DNA of 64,000 nucleotides from Bathymodiolus brooksi (GCA_963680875.1 OY804589.1:2480001-2544000); one strand, 5' to 3'. Positions 14,601 to 29,600 are shown, counted from the stretch's first letter. Notes: generated by a model from the sequence alone, not told the origin. A program made the numbers and translations.

Positions 14601-17600
14601 TATCTTCATGTTGATGCTCTGTAACAGAAAAATCACCCCTGAATATCTTCATGTTGATGCTCCGTAACAGAAAAATCACCCCTGAATATCTTCATGTTGA
14701 TGCTCCGTAACAGAGAAAAATCATTCCTGAATATCTTCATGTTAATGCTCCGCAACAGAGAAAAATCATCTCTGAATATCTTCATGTTGATGCTCCATAA
14801 CAGAGAAAAATCATCTCTGAATATCTTCATGTTGATGCTCCGTAACAGAGTAAAATCATTCCTGATATATCTTCATGTTGATGCTCCATAACAGAGAAAA
14901 ATCATCTCTGAATATCTTCATGTTGATGCTCCGTAACAGAAAAATCACCCCTGAATATCTTCATGTTGATGCTCCATAACAGAGAAAAATCACCCCTGAA
15001 TATCTTCATGTTGATGCTCCGTAACAGAGAAAAATCATCTCTGAATATCTTCATGTTGCTGCTCTGTAACAGAGAAAAATCACCCATGAATATCTTCATG
15101 TAGATGCTCCATAACAGAGAAAAATCATCTCTGAATATCTTCATGTTGATGCTCCGTAACAGAGAAAAATAATTCCTGAATATCTTCATGTTGATGCTCC
15201 ATAACAGAGAAAAATCATCTCTAAATATCTTCATGTTGATGCTCCATAACAGAGAAAAATCATCTCTGAATATCTTCATGTTGATGCTCCATAACAGAGA
15301 AAAATCATTCCTGAATATCTTCATGTTGATGCTCCATAACAGAGAAAAATCATCTCTGAATATCTTCATGTTGATGCTACGTAACAGAGCAAAATCATCT
15401 CTGAATATCTTCGTGTTGATGCTCCGTAACAGAAAAATCACCCCTGAATATCTTCACGTTGATGCTCCGTAACAGAGAAAAATCATCTCTGAATATCTTC
15501 ATGTAGATGCTCCATAACAGAGAAAAATCATTCCTGAATATCTTCATGTTGATGCTCCATAACAGAGAAAAATCACCCCTGAATATCTTCATGTTGATGC
15601 TCCATAACAGAGAAAAATCATCTCTGAATATCTTCATGTTGATGCTCCATAACAGAGAAAAATCATCTCTGAATATCTTCATGTTGATGCTCCAGAACAG
15701 AGAAAAATCATCTCTGAATATCTTCATGTTGATGCTCCGTAACAGAGTAAAATCATTCCTGATATATCTTCATGTTGATGCTCCATAACAGAGAAAAATC
15801 ATCTCTGAATATCTTCATGTTGATGCTCCGTAACAGAAAAATCACCCCTGAATATCTTCATGTTGATGCTCCATAACAGAGAAAAATCACCCCTGAATAT
15901 CTTCATGTTGATGCTCCATAACAGAGAAAAATCATCTCTGAATATCTTCATGTTGATGCTCCATAACAGAGAAAAATCATCTCTGAATATCTTCATGTTG
16001 ATGCTACGTAACAGAGTAAAATCATTCCTGAATATCTTCATGTTGATGCTCCATAACAGAGAAAAATCATTCCTGAATATCTTCATGTTGATGCTCCGTA
16101 ACAGAGAAAGATCATTCCTGAATATCTTCATGTAGATGCTCCATAACAGAGAAAAATCATTCCTGAATATCTTCATGTTGATGCTCCATAACAGAGAAAA
16201 ATCATCTCTGAATATCTTCATGTTGATGCTCCAGAACAGAGAAAAATCATCTCTGAATATCTTCATGTTGATGCTCCATAACAGAGAAAAATCATCCATG
16301 AATATCTTCATGTTGATGCTCCATAACAGAGAAAAATCATCTCTGAATATCTTCATGTTGATGCTCCAGAACAGAGAAAAATCATCTCTGAATATCTTCA
16401 TGTTGATGCTCCATAACAGAGAAAAATCATCTCTGAATATCTTCATGTTGATGCTCCATAACAGAGAAAAATCATCTCTGAATATCTTCATGTTGATGCT
16501 CCATAACAGAGAAAAATCATCTCTGAATATCTTCATGTTGATGCTCCATAACAGAGAAAAATCATCTCTGAATATCTTCATGTTGATGCTCCATAACAGA
16601 GAAAAATCATTCCTGAATATCTTCATGTTGATGCTCCATAACAGAGAAAAATCATCTCTGAATATCTTCATGTTGATGCTCCATAACAGAGAAAAATCAT
16701 CTCTGAATATCTTCATGTTGATGCTCCATAACAGAGAAAAATCATCTCTGAATATCTTCATGTTGATGCTCCATAACAGAGAAAAATAATTCCTGAATAT
16801 CTTCATGTTGCTGCTCCGTAACAGAGAAAATTCATCCCTGAATATCTTCATGTTGATGCTCCACTTACGAGCCAAACAGTCTTTGCTGCCGGCTCAGCAG
16901 AGAAAAAGCAAATAATAATTGTATTGTCTTTGGTCTGACGGTGATGAAACACATGACAAACACACAAATATTACACCACTAAGAACGGTTTTCTAAATGT
17001 GACAAGAAATATCAGACAGAATATTTACCTGAGAAATGTTTTAGCATTTGATTGGTTGTAGACGCCATCTTGTTTCATCAAGATCAGGATCACTGCAAAG
17101 TTTAGCACATCCTGGTCTTTACATGGATACAGAGCGTATATGTAGTTCTTGTAAGCTTCGTGGAATAATAAGCGAATGGCTGCTGGATGGGTGATCTGTA
17201 AATTAAGTTACTTTCATTATGGTCACTTCATAAATATTCATCATTATGGTAACTTCATGAATATTCATCATTATGGTCAGTTCATAAATATTCATCATTA
17301 TGGTCACTTCATGATTATTCATCATTATGGTCAGTTCATGAATATTCATCATTATGGTCACTTCATGATTATTCATGAGTTTGTATCATGTGATTACTTT
17401 TTACATATAAAGTCAGTGGAATTAAATTTCAAACTATTGATGCTAGCTATGCATGTTTATTTACGATGTTTTATTGTGTGACACAGAACAGTTCTACATG
17501 TTATCATTTACTCACTGACTGTACATGTTTATTTACAATGTTTTATTGTGTGACACAGAACAGTTCTACATGTTATCATTTACTCACTGACTGTACATGT

Positions 17601-20600
17601 TTATTTATGATGTTTTATTGTGTGACACAGAACAGTTCTACATGTTATCATTTACTCACTGACTGTACATGTTTATTTATGATGTTTTATTGTGTGACAC
17701 AGAACAGTTCTACATGTTATCATTTACTCACTGACTGTACATGTTTATTTACAATGTTTTATTGTGTGACACAGAACAGTTCTACATGTTATCATTCTGA
17801 CTGTACATGTTTATTTATGATGTTTTATTGTGTGACACAGAACAGTTCTACATGTTATCATTTACTCACTGACTGTACATGTTTATTTATGATGTTTTAT
17901 TGTGTGACACAGAACAGTTCTACATGTTATCATTTACTCACTGACTGTACATGTTTATTTACGATGTTTTATTGTGTGACACAGAACAGTTCTACATGTT
18001 ATCATTTACTCACTGACTGTACATGTTTATTTACAATGTTTTATCGTGTGACACAGAACAGTTCTACATGTTATCATTTACTCACTGACTGTACATGTTT
18101 ATTTACAATGTTTTATTGTGTGACACAGAACAGTTCTACATGTTATCATTTACTCACTGACTGTACATGTTTATTTATGATGTTTTATTGTGTGACACAG
18201 AACAGTTCTACATGTTATCATTTACTCACTGACTGTACATGTTTATTTATGATGTTTTATTGTGTGACACAGAACAGTTCTACATGTTATCATTTACTCA
18301 CTGACTGTACATGTTTATTTATGATGTTTTATTGTGTGACACAGAACAGTTCTACATGTTACCATTTACTCACTGACTGTACATGTTTATTTACAATGTT
18401 TTATTGTGTGACACAGAACAGTTCTACATGTTATCATTTACTCACTGACTGTACATGTTTATTTATGATGTTTTATTGTGTGACACAGAACAGTTCTACA
18501 TGTTACCATTTACTCACTGACTGTACATGTTTATTTACAATGTTTTATTGTGTGACACTATTTGTTCATCCATGTCCAATGGTGACTTACTGTGTATTCA
18601 ACCATTTTAAGTGGTCACTAAATGTTCATTCAACCATGTCTAATGGTGACTTACTGTTCATTCATCCATGTCAAATAGTGACTTACTGTTCATTCAACCA
18701 TGTTAAATGGTCACTAAATGTTCACTCAACCTTGCAAAATGGTGACTTACTGTTCGTTCATCCATGTTAAATGGTGACTCACTGTTTATTCATTCATGAT
18801 AAATGGTGACTTATTGTTCATTCAACCTTGTTAAATGGTGACTTACTGTTCATTCATCCATGATAAATGGTGACTTATTGTTTTTTCATCCATGTTAAAT
18901 GGTGACTTACTGTTCGTTCATCCATGATGCCAGTTTTAGCATTTCTCCTCCATTTTAGTTCCTCTTTACTAGGGTCCCCCTCTGTCAGATGTAATATAAA
19001 TGGTGACTTACTGTTCGTTCATCCATGATACCAGTTTTAGCATTTCTCCTCCATTTTAGTTTTGGTTCCTCTTTACTAGGGTCCCCCTCTGTCAGTTGTA
19101 ACAGAATCTTTTTCTTCCAGTTATCCATCTGTTCCACTGGCTTGTGATCTGGTTTCAGCTGAAGTTCTAAAAATAGACAGAAGTCATTCCAAATATAGAA
19201 ATATGAAATCTGGTTTCAGCTGAAGTTCTAAAAATAGACAGAAGTTATTTTAAATATAGAAACATGAAATAATAAGTCTACATGTATAATGTGGGATGAA
19301 ATTCCCTCCGCTATTTCATAAGAGTTTTTTTTTCTTCCAGCTCAAATTACCGTGCAGTCCAAAGGGAAAATGCAAAATCTGTGATCCCTTCAAGGACAAA
19401 ATCGACAGTTCGCAGACCGTCGTGGTGATTCAACGCGGACCATGATCGTGGACAAATTCTATCATTTTCATCACCATCGCGGAATCACGTTGAACGCGGA
19501 TCCGTCGTGATGGAAATCTTGCACAGTGAGCATATGTACTTTATAAACCTACATGTACAAAGTATCTCGGTCGTATAAAGTTTGCCTTAAAAATAAATGC
19601 AAATGTGGGATCTAATAAGAAATCATGCTTATCTTTAAAGTGATAAGGTCGTAAAGAAAGGTCATATCCTGTCATTAATTTCAAGTGCGGTGTTGTCTTA
19701 TTTGATATTACACAAAGTATCTTAACGCTCGAGTAAGCACCACGTGGAGATTATCCTCGCCTGTCAATCAACACTAAACAGTAACACACACCTGTCTGAA
19801 ATGTAGAAAAGCAATTTAATAACGAGCATACCTTTTAATGGGTTATAATCCACATGCAAATGTTTGTGAATGATTTGATTTTGAATGCATGTGTAAAAAT
19901 GACAAATGTTTATCTGTGAAAAGATTTTAACAACTTCCGGTAAAAAAATTACTTCCAACCCATACACTAACGGTTACACACTTTTAAGTGCTGTATAAAC
20001 ATTTCTCTTTTAAATTATATCACCCTTCAATAGTATAAGTTAACTGTATATTTGTCCCGGGGTCGGGAATAATTTTGTGAGACAATTACGAGTGGTTTCA
20101 ATCCGAGACAAGGGTAATGAAAGATCGAACATGTTGAAGTACAATCTGTCATTGGAATCAAAATAATGAGAAAAAACAAACTTTATTGTTCTTTTTTTAG
20201 TTGTGAAAAACAAAAATTGAAAATAAAATGGAGATTAAATATTTGTAAAACAATATATATTTATGGAAATTACTAATGTACGTGGTCGTAAAGTAATTTC
20301 AGATGCTTTTTTATTTTATTTTCAAATTCGATAAAATATTACTTGATCTATAATTATGAAATTCAAAAGCTGATTTTGTTCCATGATTCTATGTAAAAAA
20401 AAAAGAGAAAATTAACACGTTAATATCCAGGTTCCACTTCCAATTACATAATTCTACGTCTTAATGTATTGAAGTTTTCTCGAAGTTTTGAAACCCAGTG
20501 AAACGTGTTATGCTGAAAATATAAAATCAACAAATTTTATTTTGGTACAAACACAAAATCCACGAATTTAGGAATCCACGAACTTGTAATATTTAACAAA

Positions 20601-23600
20601 ACCATGAAAATTGATACCCACGAAGAAAAGTACTTTCATAGCGGCACCCCTTTCATAGTATTATAAAAATACCCATGTTCATGTTAAGAAAAGAAATCTA
20701 ATTTGTTTTTCATGAAAAAAAAAGCTTGGGAGGATAAAACATACAAAAGTTAAATGGTTGGTTCCTTCCTTAGCGAGTGTGGAGGAAAATAATCATCATA
20801 TACTGATTGTCATAAACAGACTTATGACAGATAACATTTATTATTACTCTCAGCTAACACATCTTACTATTTCTTTTTCAGATGCTGTGTGTACATTTAT
20901 ACTATTATACATGTGTAGTATACTCTCAAAGATTTAGTTATCTTCGTTTTTAAGCTAAAATAAAAATTCAACCAGCCTGCCCTGGATATACATTATGTAC
21001 ATAGGTCATCTTATTCAATTTCTGCAATTAAAATTGAAATTGTACCTTTTTGCTGGGTCATTTTTAAAAGCAAAGACCCTTCAGAAAATTTACGTGGATT
21101 TTTTTTCATAGACTATTTAGCATGATGCATAAATATTCTTACACTCAGTTAATATCAAAACTCCAACAAAAGACAGAAAATCCTTCTACGCCAAGATTTG
21201 TTGTTATTTAAATTACCCTGTTGGTATCTTCAAACTTTTCTTAATTTAAACACATGTACATATGTATTTATGGCAATATTCTACCAAGGACGTAAATATG
21301 GTCATTGATTGATTCACAATCCTTCTCGGTTTGTTTTTAAATCAATCCATCAGCCTCAGGTAACTGTGTATTTGACCTTTTAGTGGCCGAGTTCAATGTG
21401 TACACTATATAAAAATAGACACACCCATACATGGATAAAAATACAGGTGATTATCAACTCGTGAGAGAGAAAAATAACACCTATGTAAACCAGGGTGACA
21501 TGGGTAATTATTGGGGTATAATTTAATGTTTTTATTGCTCTATCACAGTGTTTATCTATGACAAAGTGTCAGTGAACTACCTTGTGTTTGGTGGTGATCT
21601 GCCACATACTGTGAAGAGAAATTCTATACAAGATACAAGATATTATTGGTCCAAATTAAAGGGCCCACGAAGGGGCATATAAACATAATAAAACATAAGG
21701 TGATTGCATAAAATATCAAATAAATTGTAATATACAAGAATGAGAGACGTGACTGTAGTGTTAAAATATGAGATACCAGCTATCAGTGACTTTTTAACAG
21801 GAAATCACACATGCATATTAAAATATCTACTTTCTGAGTTTAAAAGCCATATAAATTTATCCCCAAATGAAAATTTTTCAAAGTTAGAATGATTAATGTT
21901 ATTCTTAATTGTTTCAAGAAGCTTGCGCCTGGAAGTATAGTAAAAAGAACATTTTAATAGAGGGTGTTCTTCAGATTCTATTTCATCTGAAAAACATTTT
22001 TCGCAAATGCGGTTCTCTAAAGGTGTTATAGGTTTTGAATATCTGCCAGTTTCGATCTTTAATTTATGGTTACTGATTCTAAATTTGGTGAAAGATTTTC
22101 TTTGATTAAAATCTGATAACATAAAACTCAGAATTTAAAATACATAAATATATTTCTAAGCAAATTTTATAAACAAATATCTTGGAAACGTTTGAAAATG
22201 GTAGACGGGAAATTGTATAAGGAATGTAAATGTACAGAAAAAACAGTCCAAATCTGACTCAAAAATTAAGTACAAATTTTGGGTTCTGGTTCCATTTTGA
22301 CCCTCCATATGTTTTGTAAATTAATGACTTGTTTTGACCCTCCATATGTTTTGTAAATTAATGACTTGTTTTGACCCTCCATATGTTTTGTAAATTAATG
22401 ACTTGTTTTGACCCTCCATATGTTTTGTAAATTAATGACTTGTTTTGACCCTCCATATGTTTTGTAAATTAATGACTTGTTTTGACCCTCCATATGTTTT
22501 GTAAATTAATGACTTGTTTTGACCCTCCATATGTTTTGTAAATTAATGACTTGTTTTGACCCTCCATATGTTTTGTAAAATAATGACTTGTCAGTTTCAT
22601 TCAATGTTTTTTGGTCGTAAGGGTAGATAAAAAAATATTTTAGTTTCTCATCAATCTAATTATAATTAGCACTACACAGCGACAAAAAAAAAGGGGGGGG
22701 GGGGAGCAAGTGTGTAGAGCTAATTTTAATTAGATTGGTTTCCCATCGATCTAATTATATAAAAACTGTATTAATAAATGCCCGATTTTTATTTATTTTT
22801 ATTTTTAAAGAGGCTATATGCAGATGAGAAACTACAATATTTTCAACTACCTTATATTCCTTGTCGTATGGTATCAGGTAATGAAATAAAGTTATGTTTA
22901 AAACATTTTTGTTTACCAATTTATTTTGTACACTTTAAAATTTCATTAACTTTTATATCACCCAAGCCAAGCCCCAAGCCATCGGATGTTCAATTACTGT
23001 CAACTTGGCACGTGACTAAACAGGTGGAAACCTTTCTAGATTCTCATTCACGTGATAACTGTATGTAGTACACACTGTCTACATAGGGAAATATGTATCC
23101 ACTTTTGTTAAAGGTAAAACGACACGTGGCTTGCAAGGTGATTAATGACGTACAAATACGAAAACGAAAAAGCATGTTTAGATAAAAATTTACATCGATT
23201 TTTTTTTCTTTTCAATCCTTCTCGGTTTGTTTTTAAATCAATTCCTCAGCCTCAGGTAACTGTGTATTTGACCTTTTATTGACTGAGTTCAATGTGTGCA
23301 CTACATAAAAATAGACACACCCGTACATAGATAAAAAAAAATACAGGTGATTATCAACTCGTGAGAGAAAAAATAACACCTATGTAAACCAATCGAAATG
23401 TTGGGTTTACATAATATGCAAAACAAGATGCGTGCTCCTATATCCTATAAATAAAATGTATGCCATCTCTGAAAAAAGTGGTATCAAATGATCAACTGCA
23501 CAAATAAATTTCAATGTGCATATTAAGATTACGAAGCATTGTGATGACAAGGAATAAACGATTGCAGGTACAATCACGTGTAGTATTCATTATGAATGAA

Positions 23601-26600
23601 CATTTCAATAATTACAATCCGTGATGGCCTCGTGTTCTGTCCGTCATGTCCATGTTGTTTCACGGACCGTCCACGTATACACACACGGACATCTCGTTAA
23701 TTCCGCGTTGCAATAATCCTTGATAAGACACGGACTTTGCGTTTTCCGTTTGAGCTGTGCGGTACATAAAAAATTAACCATTCTAAATATAGAAATAACC
23801 ATTCTAAATATAGAAGTATACTGCCTACTAGAATATAAATATTTGACCATCTTCCCTATAAGCAAACAGGAAACTTAATTCATTGAGTGCAAACCAAATA
23901 CAGGACGTACAAAAATGGGTAAAACTTGATGCCCACTGATGCCTAGCATCACGGCCATACAAATACAAACCCAGACTTTCTGAACAGATCCAAATTGTAA
24001 AGATATCTCCATATGGTGTTTCTGGCATGTTACAATCCTAAAATAAAAAAAAAATCACATATCATAGCAGTCTTAAAGGCCCCTTGGCCAAATGTCATCC
24101 CTACTTATAACATTATTTTTAACATTGTTTTTAAGAACAAGGAATGCCATCCCTACTTATATGACTAACTATTTATTGACTTTAACAACCTGGTAGTCAT
24201 GGTAACATTGTTTTTAAGAACAAGGAATGTCATCCCTACTTATATGACTAAATATTTATTGACTTTAACAACCTGGTAGTCATGGTAGCATTGTTTTTAA
24301 GAACAAGGAATGTCATCCCTACTTATATGACTAACTATTTATTGACTTTAACAACCTGGTAGTCATGGTAACATTGTTTTTAAGAACAAGGAATGCCATT
24401 CCTACTTATATGACTAACTATTTATTGACTTTAACAACCTGGTAGTCATGGTAACATTGTTTTTAAGAACAAGGAATGTCATCCCTACTTATATGACTAA
24501 CTATTTATTGACTTTAACAACCTGGTAGTCATGGTAACATTGTTTTTAAGAACAAGGAATGTCATCCCTACTTATATGACTAAATATTTATTGACTTTAA
24601 CAACCTGGTAGTCATGGTAACATTATTTTTAATATCATCCCTACTAATAACTTTATTTTAGAATTTTGTTGTTTAAACAATAAAAATCAAAATGCCATCA
24701 CATTGAAGTGTCATGTGACTTAATTGTAACTCAGTGTAGTTGTCTATGTAAACAGGAATATTAGTGCAACTGAGTGTAGTTGTCTAGATGTAAACAGGAA
24801 TATTAGTGTAACTCAGTGTAGTTGTCTAGATGTAAACAGGAATATTAGTGTAACTCAGTGTAGTTGTCTATGTAAACAGGAATATTAGTGTAACTCAGTG
24901 TAGTTGTCTAGATGTAAACAGGAATATTAGTGTAACTCAGTGTAGTTGTCTAGATGTAAACAGGAATATTATTGTAACTCAGTGTAGTTGTCTAGATGTA
25001 AACAGGAATATTAGTGTAACTCAGTGTAGTTGTCTAGATGTAAACAGGAATATTAGTGTAACTCAGTGTAGTTGTTTAGATGTAAACAGGAATATTAGTG
25101 TAACTCAGTGTAGTTGTCTAGATGTAAACAGGAATATTAGTGTAACTCAGTGTAGTTGTCTAGATGTAAACAGGAATATTAGTGTAACTCAGTGTAGTTG
25201 TTTATGTAAACAGGAATATTAGTGTAACTCAGTGTAGTTGTCTAGATGTAAACAGGAATATTAGTGTAACTCAGTGTAGTTGTCTATGTAAACAGGAATA
25301 TTAGTGAAACTCAGTGTAGTTGTCTAGATGTAAATAGGAATATTAGTGTAACTCAGTGTAGTTGTCTAGATGTAAACAGGAATATTAGTGTAACTCAGTG
25401 TAGTTGTCTAGATGTAAACCGGAATATTAGTGTAACTCAGTGTAGTTGTCTATGTAAACAGGAATATTAGTGTAACACAGTGTAGTTGTCTAGATGTAAA
25501 CAGGAATATTAGTGTAACTCAGTGTAGTTGTCTAGATGTAAACAGGAATATTAGTGTAACTCAGTGTAGTTGTCTAGATGTAAACAGGAATATTAGTGTA
25601 ACTCAGTGTAGTTGTCTAGATGTAAACAGGAATATTAGTGTAACTTAGTGTAGTTGTCTAGATGTAACTCAGTGTAGTTGTCTAGATGTAAACAGGAATA
25701 TTAGTGTAACTCAGTGTAGTTGTCTAGATGTAAACAGGAATATTAGTGTAACTCAGTGTAGTTGTCTAGATGTAAACAGGAATATTAGTGTAACTCAGTG
25801 TAGTTGTCTAGATGTAAACAGGAATATTAGTGTAACTCAGTGTAGTTGTCTAGATGTAAACAGGAATATTAGTGTAACTCAGTGTAGTTGTCTAGATGTA
25901 AACAGGAATATTAGTGTAACTCAGTGTAGTTGTCTAGATGTAAACAGGAATATTATTGTAACTCAGTGTAGTTGTCTAGATGTAAACAGGAATATTATTG
26001 TAACTCAGTGTAGTTGTCTAGATGTAAACAGGAATATTAGTGTAACTCAGTGTAGTTGTCTAGATGTAAACAGGAATATTAGTGTAACTCAGTGTAGTTG
26101 TCTAGATGTAAACAGGAATATTAGTGTAACTCAGTGTAGTTGTCTAGATGTAAACAGGAATATTAGTGTAACTCAGTGTAGTTGTCTAGATGTAAACAGG
26201 AATATTAGTGTAACTCAGTGTAGTTGTCTAGATGTAAACAGGAATATTAGTGTAACTCAGTGTAGTTTTCTAGATGTAAACAGGAATATTAGTGTAACTC
26301 AGTGTAGTTGTCTAGATGTAAACAGGAATATTAGTGTAACTTAGTGTAGTTGTCTAGATGTAAACAGGAATATTAGTGTAACCCAGTGTAGTTGTGTAGA
26401 TGTAAACAGGAATATTAGTGTAACTCAGTGTAGTTGTCTATGTAAACAGGAATATTAGTGTAACTCAGTGTAGTTGTCTAGATGTAAACAGGAATATTAG
26501 TGTAACTCAGTGTTGTTGTCTAGATGTAAACAGGAATATTAGTGTAACTCAGTGTAGTTGTCTAGATGTAAACAGGAATATTAGTGTAACTCAGTGTAGT

Positions 26601-29600
26601 TGTCTAGATGTAAACAGGAATATTAGTGTAACTCAGTGTAGTTGTCTAGATGTAAACAGGAATATTAGTGTAACTCAGTGTAGTTGTCTAGATGTAAACA
26701 GGAATATTAGTGTAACTCAGTGTAGTTGTCTAGATGTAAACAGGAATATTAGTGTAACTCAGTGTAGTTGTTTAGATATAAACAGAAAAATTAGTGTAAC
26801 TCAGTGTAGTTGTCTAGATGTAACTCAGTGTAGTTGTCTAGATGTAACTAACTGTAGTTGTCTAGATGTAACTCAGTGTAGTTGTTTAGATGTAAACAGG
26901 AATATTAGTGTAACTCAGTGTAGTTGTCTAGATGTAAACAGGAATATTATTGTAACTCAGTGTAGTTGTCTACATGTAAACATGAATATTATTGTAACTC
27001 AGTGTAGTTGTCTAGATGTAAACAGGAATATTAGTGTAACTCAGTGTAATTGTCTAGATGTAAACAGGAATATTATTGTAACTCAGTGTAGTTGTCTAGA
27101 TGTAAACAGGAATATTAGTGTAACTCAGTTTAGTTGTCTAGATGTAAACAGGAATATTAGTGTAACTCAGTGTAGTTGTCTAGATGTAAACTGGAATCTT
27201 AGTGTAACTCAGTGTAGTTGTCTAGATGTAAACAGGAATATTAGTGTAACTCAGTGTAGTTGTCTAGATGTAAACAGGAATATTAGTGTAACTCAGTGTA
27301 GTTGTTTATGTAAACAGGAATATTAGTGTAACTCAGTGTAGTTGTCTAGATGTAAACAGGAATATTAGTGTAACTCAGTGTAGTTGTCTATGTAAACAGG
27401 AATATTAGTGAAACTCAGTGTAGTTGTCTAGATGTAAATAGGAATATTAGTGTAACTCAGTGTAGTTGTCTAGATGTAAACAGGAATATTAATGTAACTC
27501 AGTGTAGTTATCTAGATGTAAACAGGAATATTAGTGTAACTCAGTGTAGTTGTCTATGAAAACAGGAATATTAGTGTAACCCAGTGTAGTTGTGTAGATG
27601 TAAACAGGAATATTAGTGTAACTCAGTGTAGTTGTCTATGTAAACAGGAATATTAGTGTAACTCAGTGTAGTTGTCTAGATGTAAACAGGAATATTAGTG
27701 TAACTCAGTGTAGTTGTCTAGATGTAAAGAGGAATATTAGTGTAACTCAGTGTAGTTGTCTAGATGTAAAGAGGAATATTAGTGTAACTCAGTGTAGTTG
27801 TCTAGATGTAAACAGGAATATTAGTGTAACTCAGTGTAGTTGTCTAGATGTAAACAGGAATATTAGTGTAACTCAGTGTAGTTGTCTAGATGTAAACAGG
27901 AATATTAGTGTAACTCAGTGTAGTTGTCTAGATGTAAACAGGAATATTAGTGTAACTCAGTGTAGTTGTTTAGATATAAACAGAAAAATTAGTGTAACTC
28001 AGTGTAGTTGTCTAGATGTAACTCAGTGTAGTTGTCTAGATGTAACTAACTGTAGTTGTCTAGATGTAACTCAGTGTAGTTGTTTAGATGTAAACAGGAA
28101 TATTAGTGTAACTCAGTGTAGTTGTCTAGATGTAAACAGGAATATTATTGTAACTCAGTGTAGTTGTCTACATGTAAACATGAATATTATTGTAACTCAG
28201 TGTAGTTGTCTAGATGTAAACAGGAATATTAGTGTAACTCAGTGTAATTGTCTAGATGTAAACAGGAATATTATTGTAACTCAGTGTAGTTGTCTAGATG
28301 TAAACAGGAATATTAGTGTAACTCAGTTTAGTTGTCTAGATGTAAACAGGAATATTAGTGTAACTCAGTGTAGTTGTCTAGATGTAAACCGGAATCTTAG
28401 TGTAACTCAGTGTAGTTGTCTAGATGTAAACAGGAATATTAGTGTAACTCAGTGTAGTTGTCTAGATGTAAACAGGAATATTAGTGTAACTCAGTGTAGT
28501 TGTCTAGATGTAAACAGGAATATTAGTGTAACTCAGTGTAGTTGTCTAGATGTAAACAGGAATATTAGTGTAACTCAGTGTAGTTGTCTATGTAAACAGG
28601 AATATTAGTGAAACTCAGTGTAGTTGTCTAGATGTAAATAGGAATATTAGTGTAACTCAGTGTAGTTGTCTAGATGTAAACAGGAATATTAGTGTAACTC
28701 AGTGTAGTTATCTAGATGTAAACAGGAATATTAGTGTAACTCAGTGTAGTTGTCTATGAAAACAGGAATATTAGTGTAACTCAGTGTAGTTGTCTAGATG
28801 TAAACAGGAATATTAGTGTAACTCAGTGTAGTTGTCTAGATGTAAACAGGAATATTAGTGTAACTCAGTGTAGTTGTCTAGATGTAAACAGGAATATTAG
28901 TGTAACTCAGTGTAGTTGTCTAGATGTAAACAGGAATATTAGTGTAACTCAGTGTAGTTGTCTAGATGTAAACAGGAATATTATTGTAACTCAGTGTAGT
29001 TGTCTAGATGTAAACAGGAATATTAGTGTAACTCAGTGTAGTTGTCTATGAAAACAGGAATATTAGTGTAACTCAGTGTAGTTGTCTAGATGTAAACAGG
29101 AATATTAGTGTAACTCAGTGTAGTTGTCTAGATGTAAACAGGAATATTATTGTAACTCAGTGTAGTTGTCTAGATGTAAACAGGAATATTAGTGTAACTC
29201 AGTGTAGTTGTCGAGATGTAAACAGGAATATTAGTGTAACTCAGTGTAGTTGTCTAGATGTAAACAGGAATATTAGTGTAACCCAGTGTAGTTGTCTAGA
29301 TGTAAACAGGAATATTAGTGTAACTCAGTGTAGTTGTCTAGATGTAAACAGGAATATTAGTGTAACTCAGTGTAGTTGTCTAGATGTAAACAGGAATATT
29401 AGTGTAACTCAAGTGTAGTTGTCTAGATGTAAACAGGAATATTAGTGTAACTCAGTGTAGTTGTCTAGATGTAAACAGGCATACTATTGTAACTCAGTGT
29501 AGTTGTCTAGATGTAAACAGGAATATTAGTGTAACTCAGTGTAGTTGTCTAGATGTAAACAGGAATATTAGTGTAACTCAGTGTGGTTGTCTAGATGTAA

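Noticed and set aside
16863..16910. Micro-exon of about 25 nt on the minus strand between ctgag and GTAAGT
   Set aside because: The splice-like edges are there, but the peptide does not match KRIT1, and the frame to the next exon is satisfied without it.
17466..18770. 434-codon plus-strand frame of 24-residue repeats
   Set aside because: It is the readout of a 72-bp tandem repeat and continues into the splice-donor-derived 32-bp repeat. No unique coding sequence, and antisense to KRIT1.
26982..28608. Two related open frames of 114 and 142 codons
   Set aside because: They arise from the 42-bp repeat and are duplicates of each other at offset 1198. No coding features.
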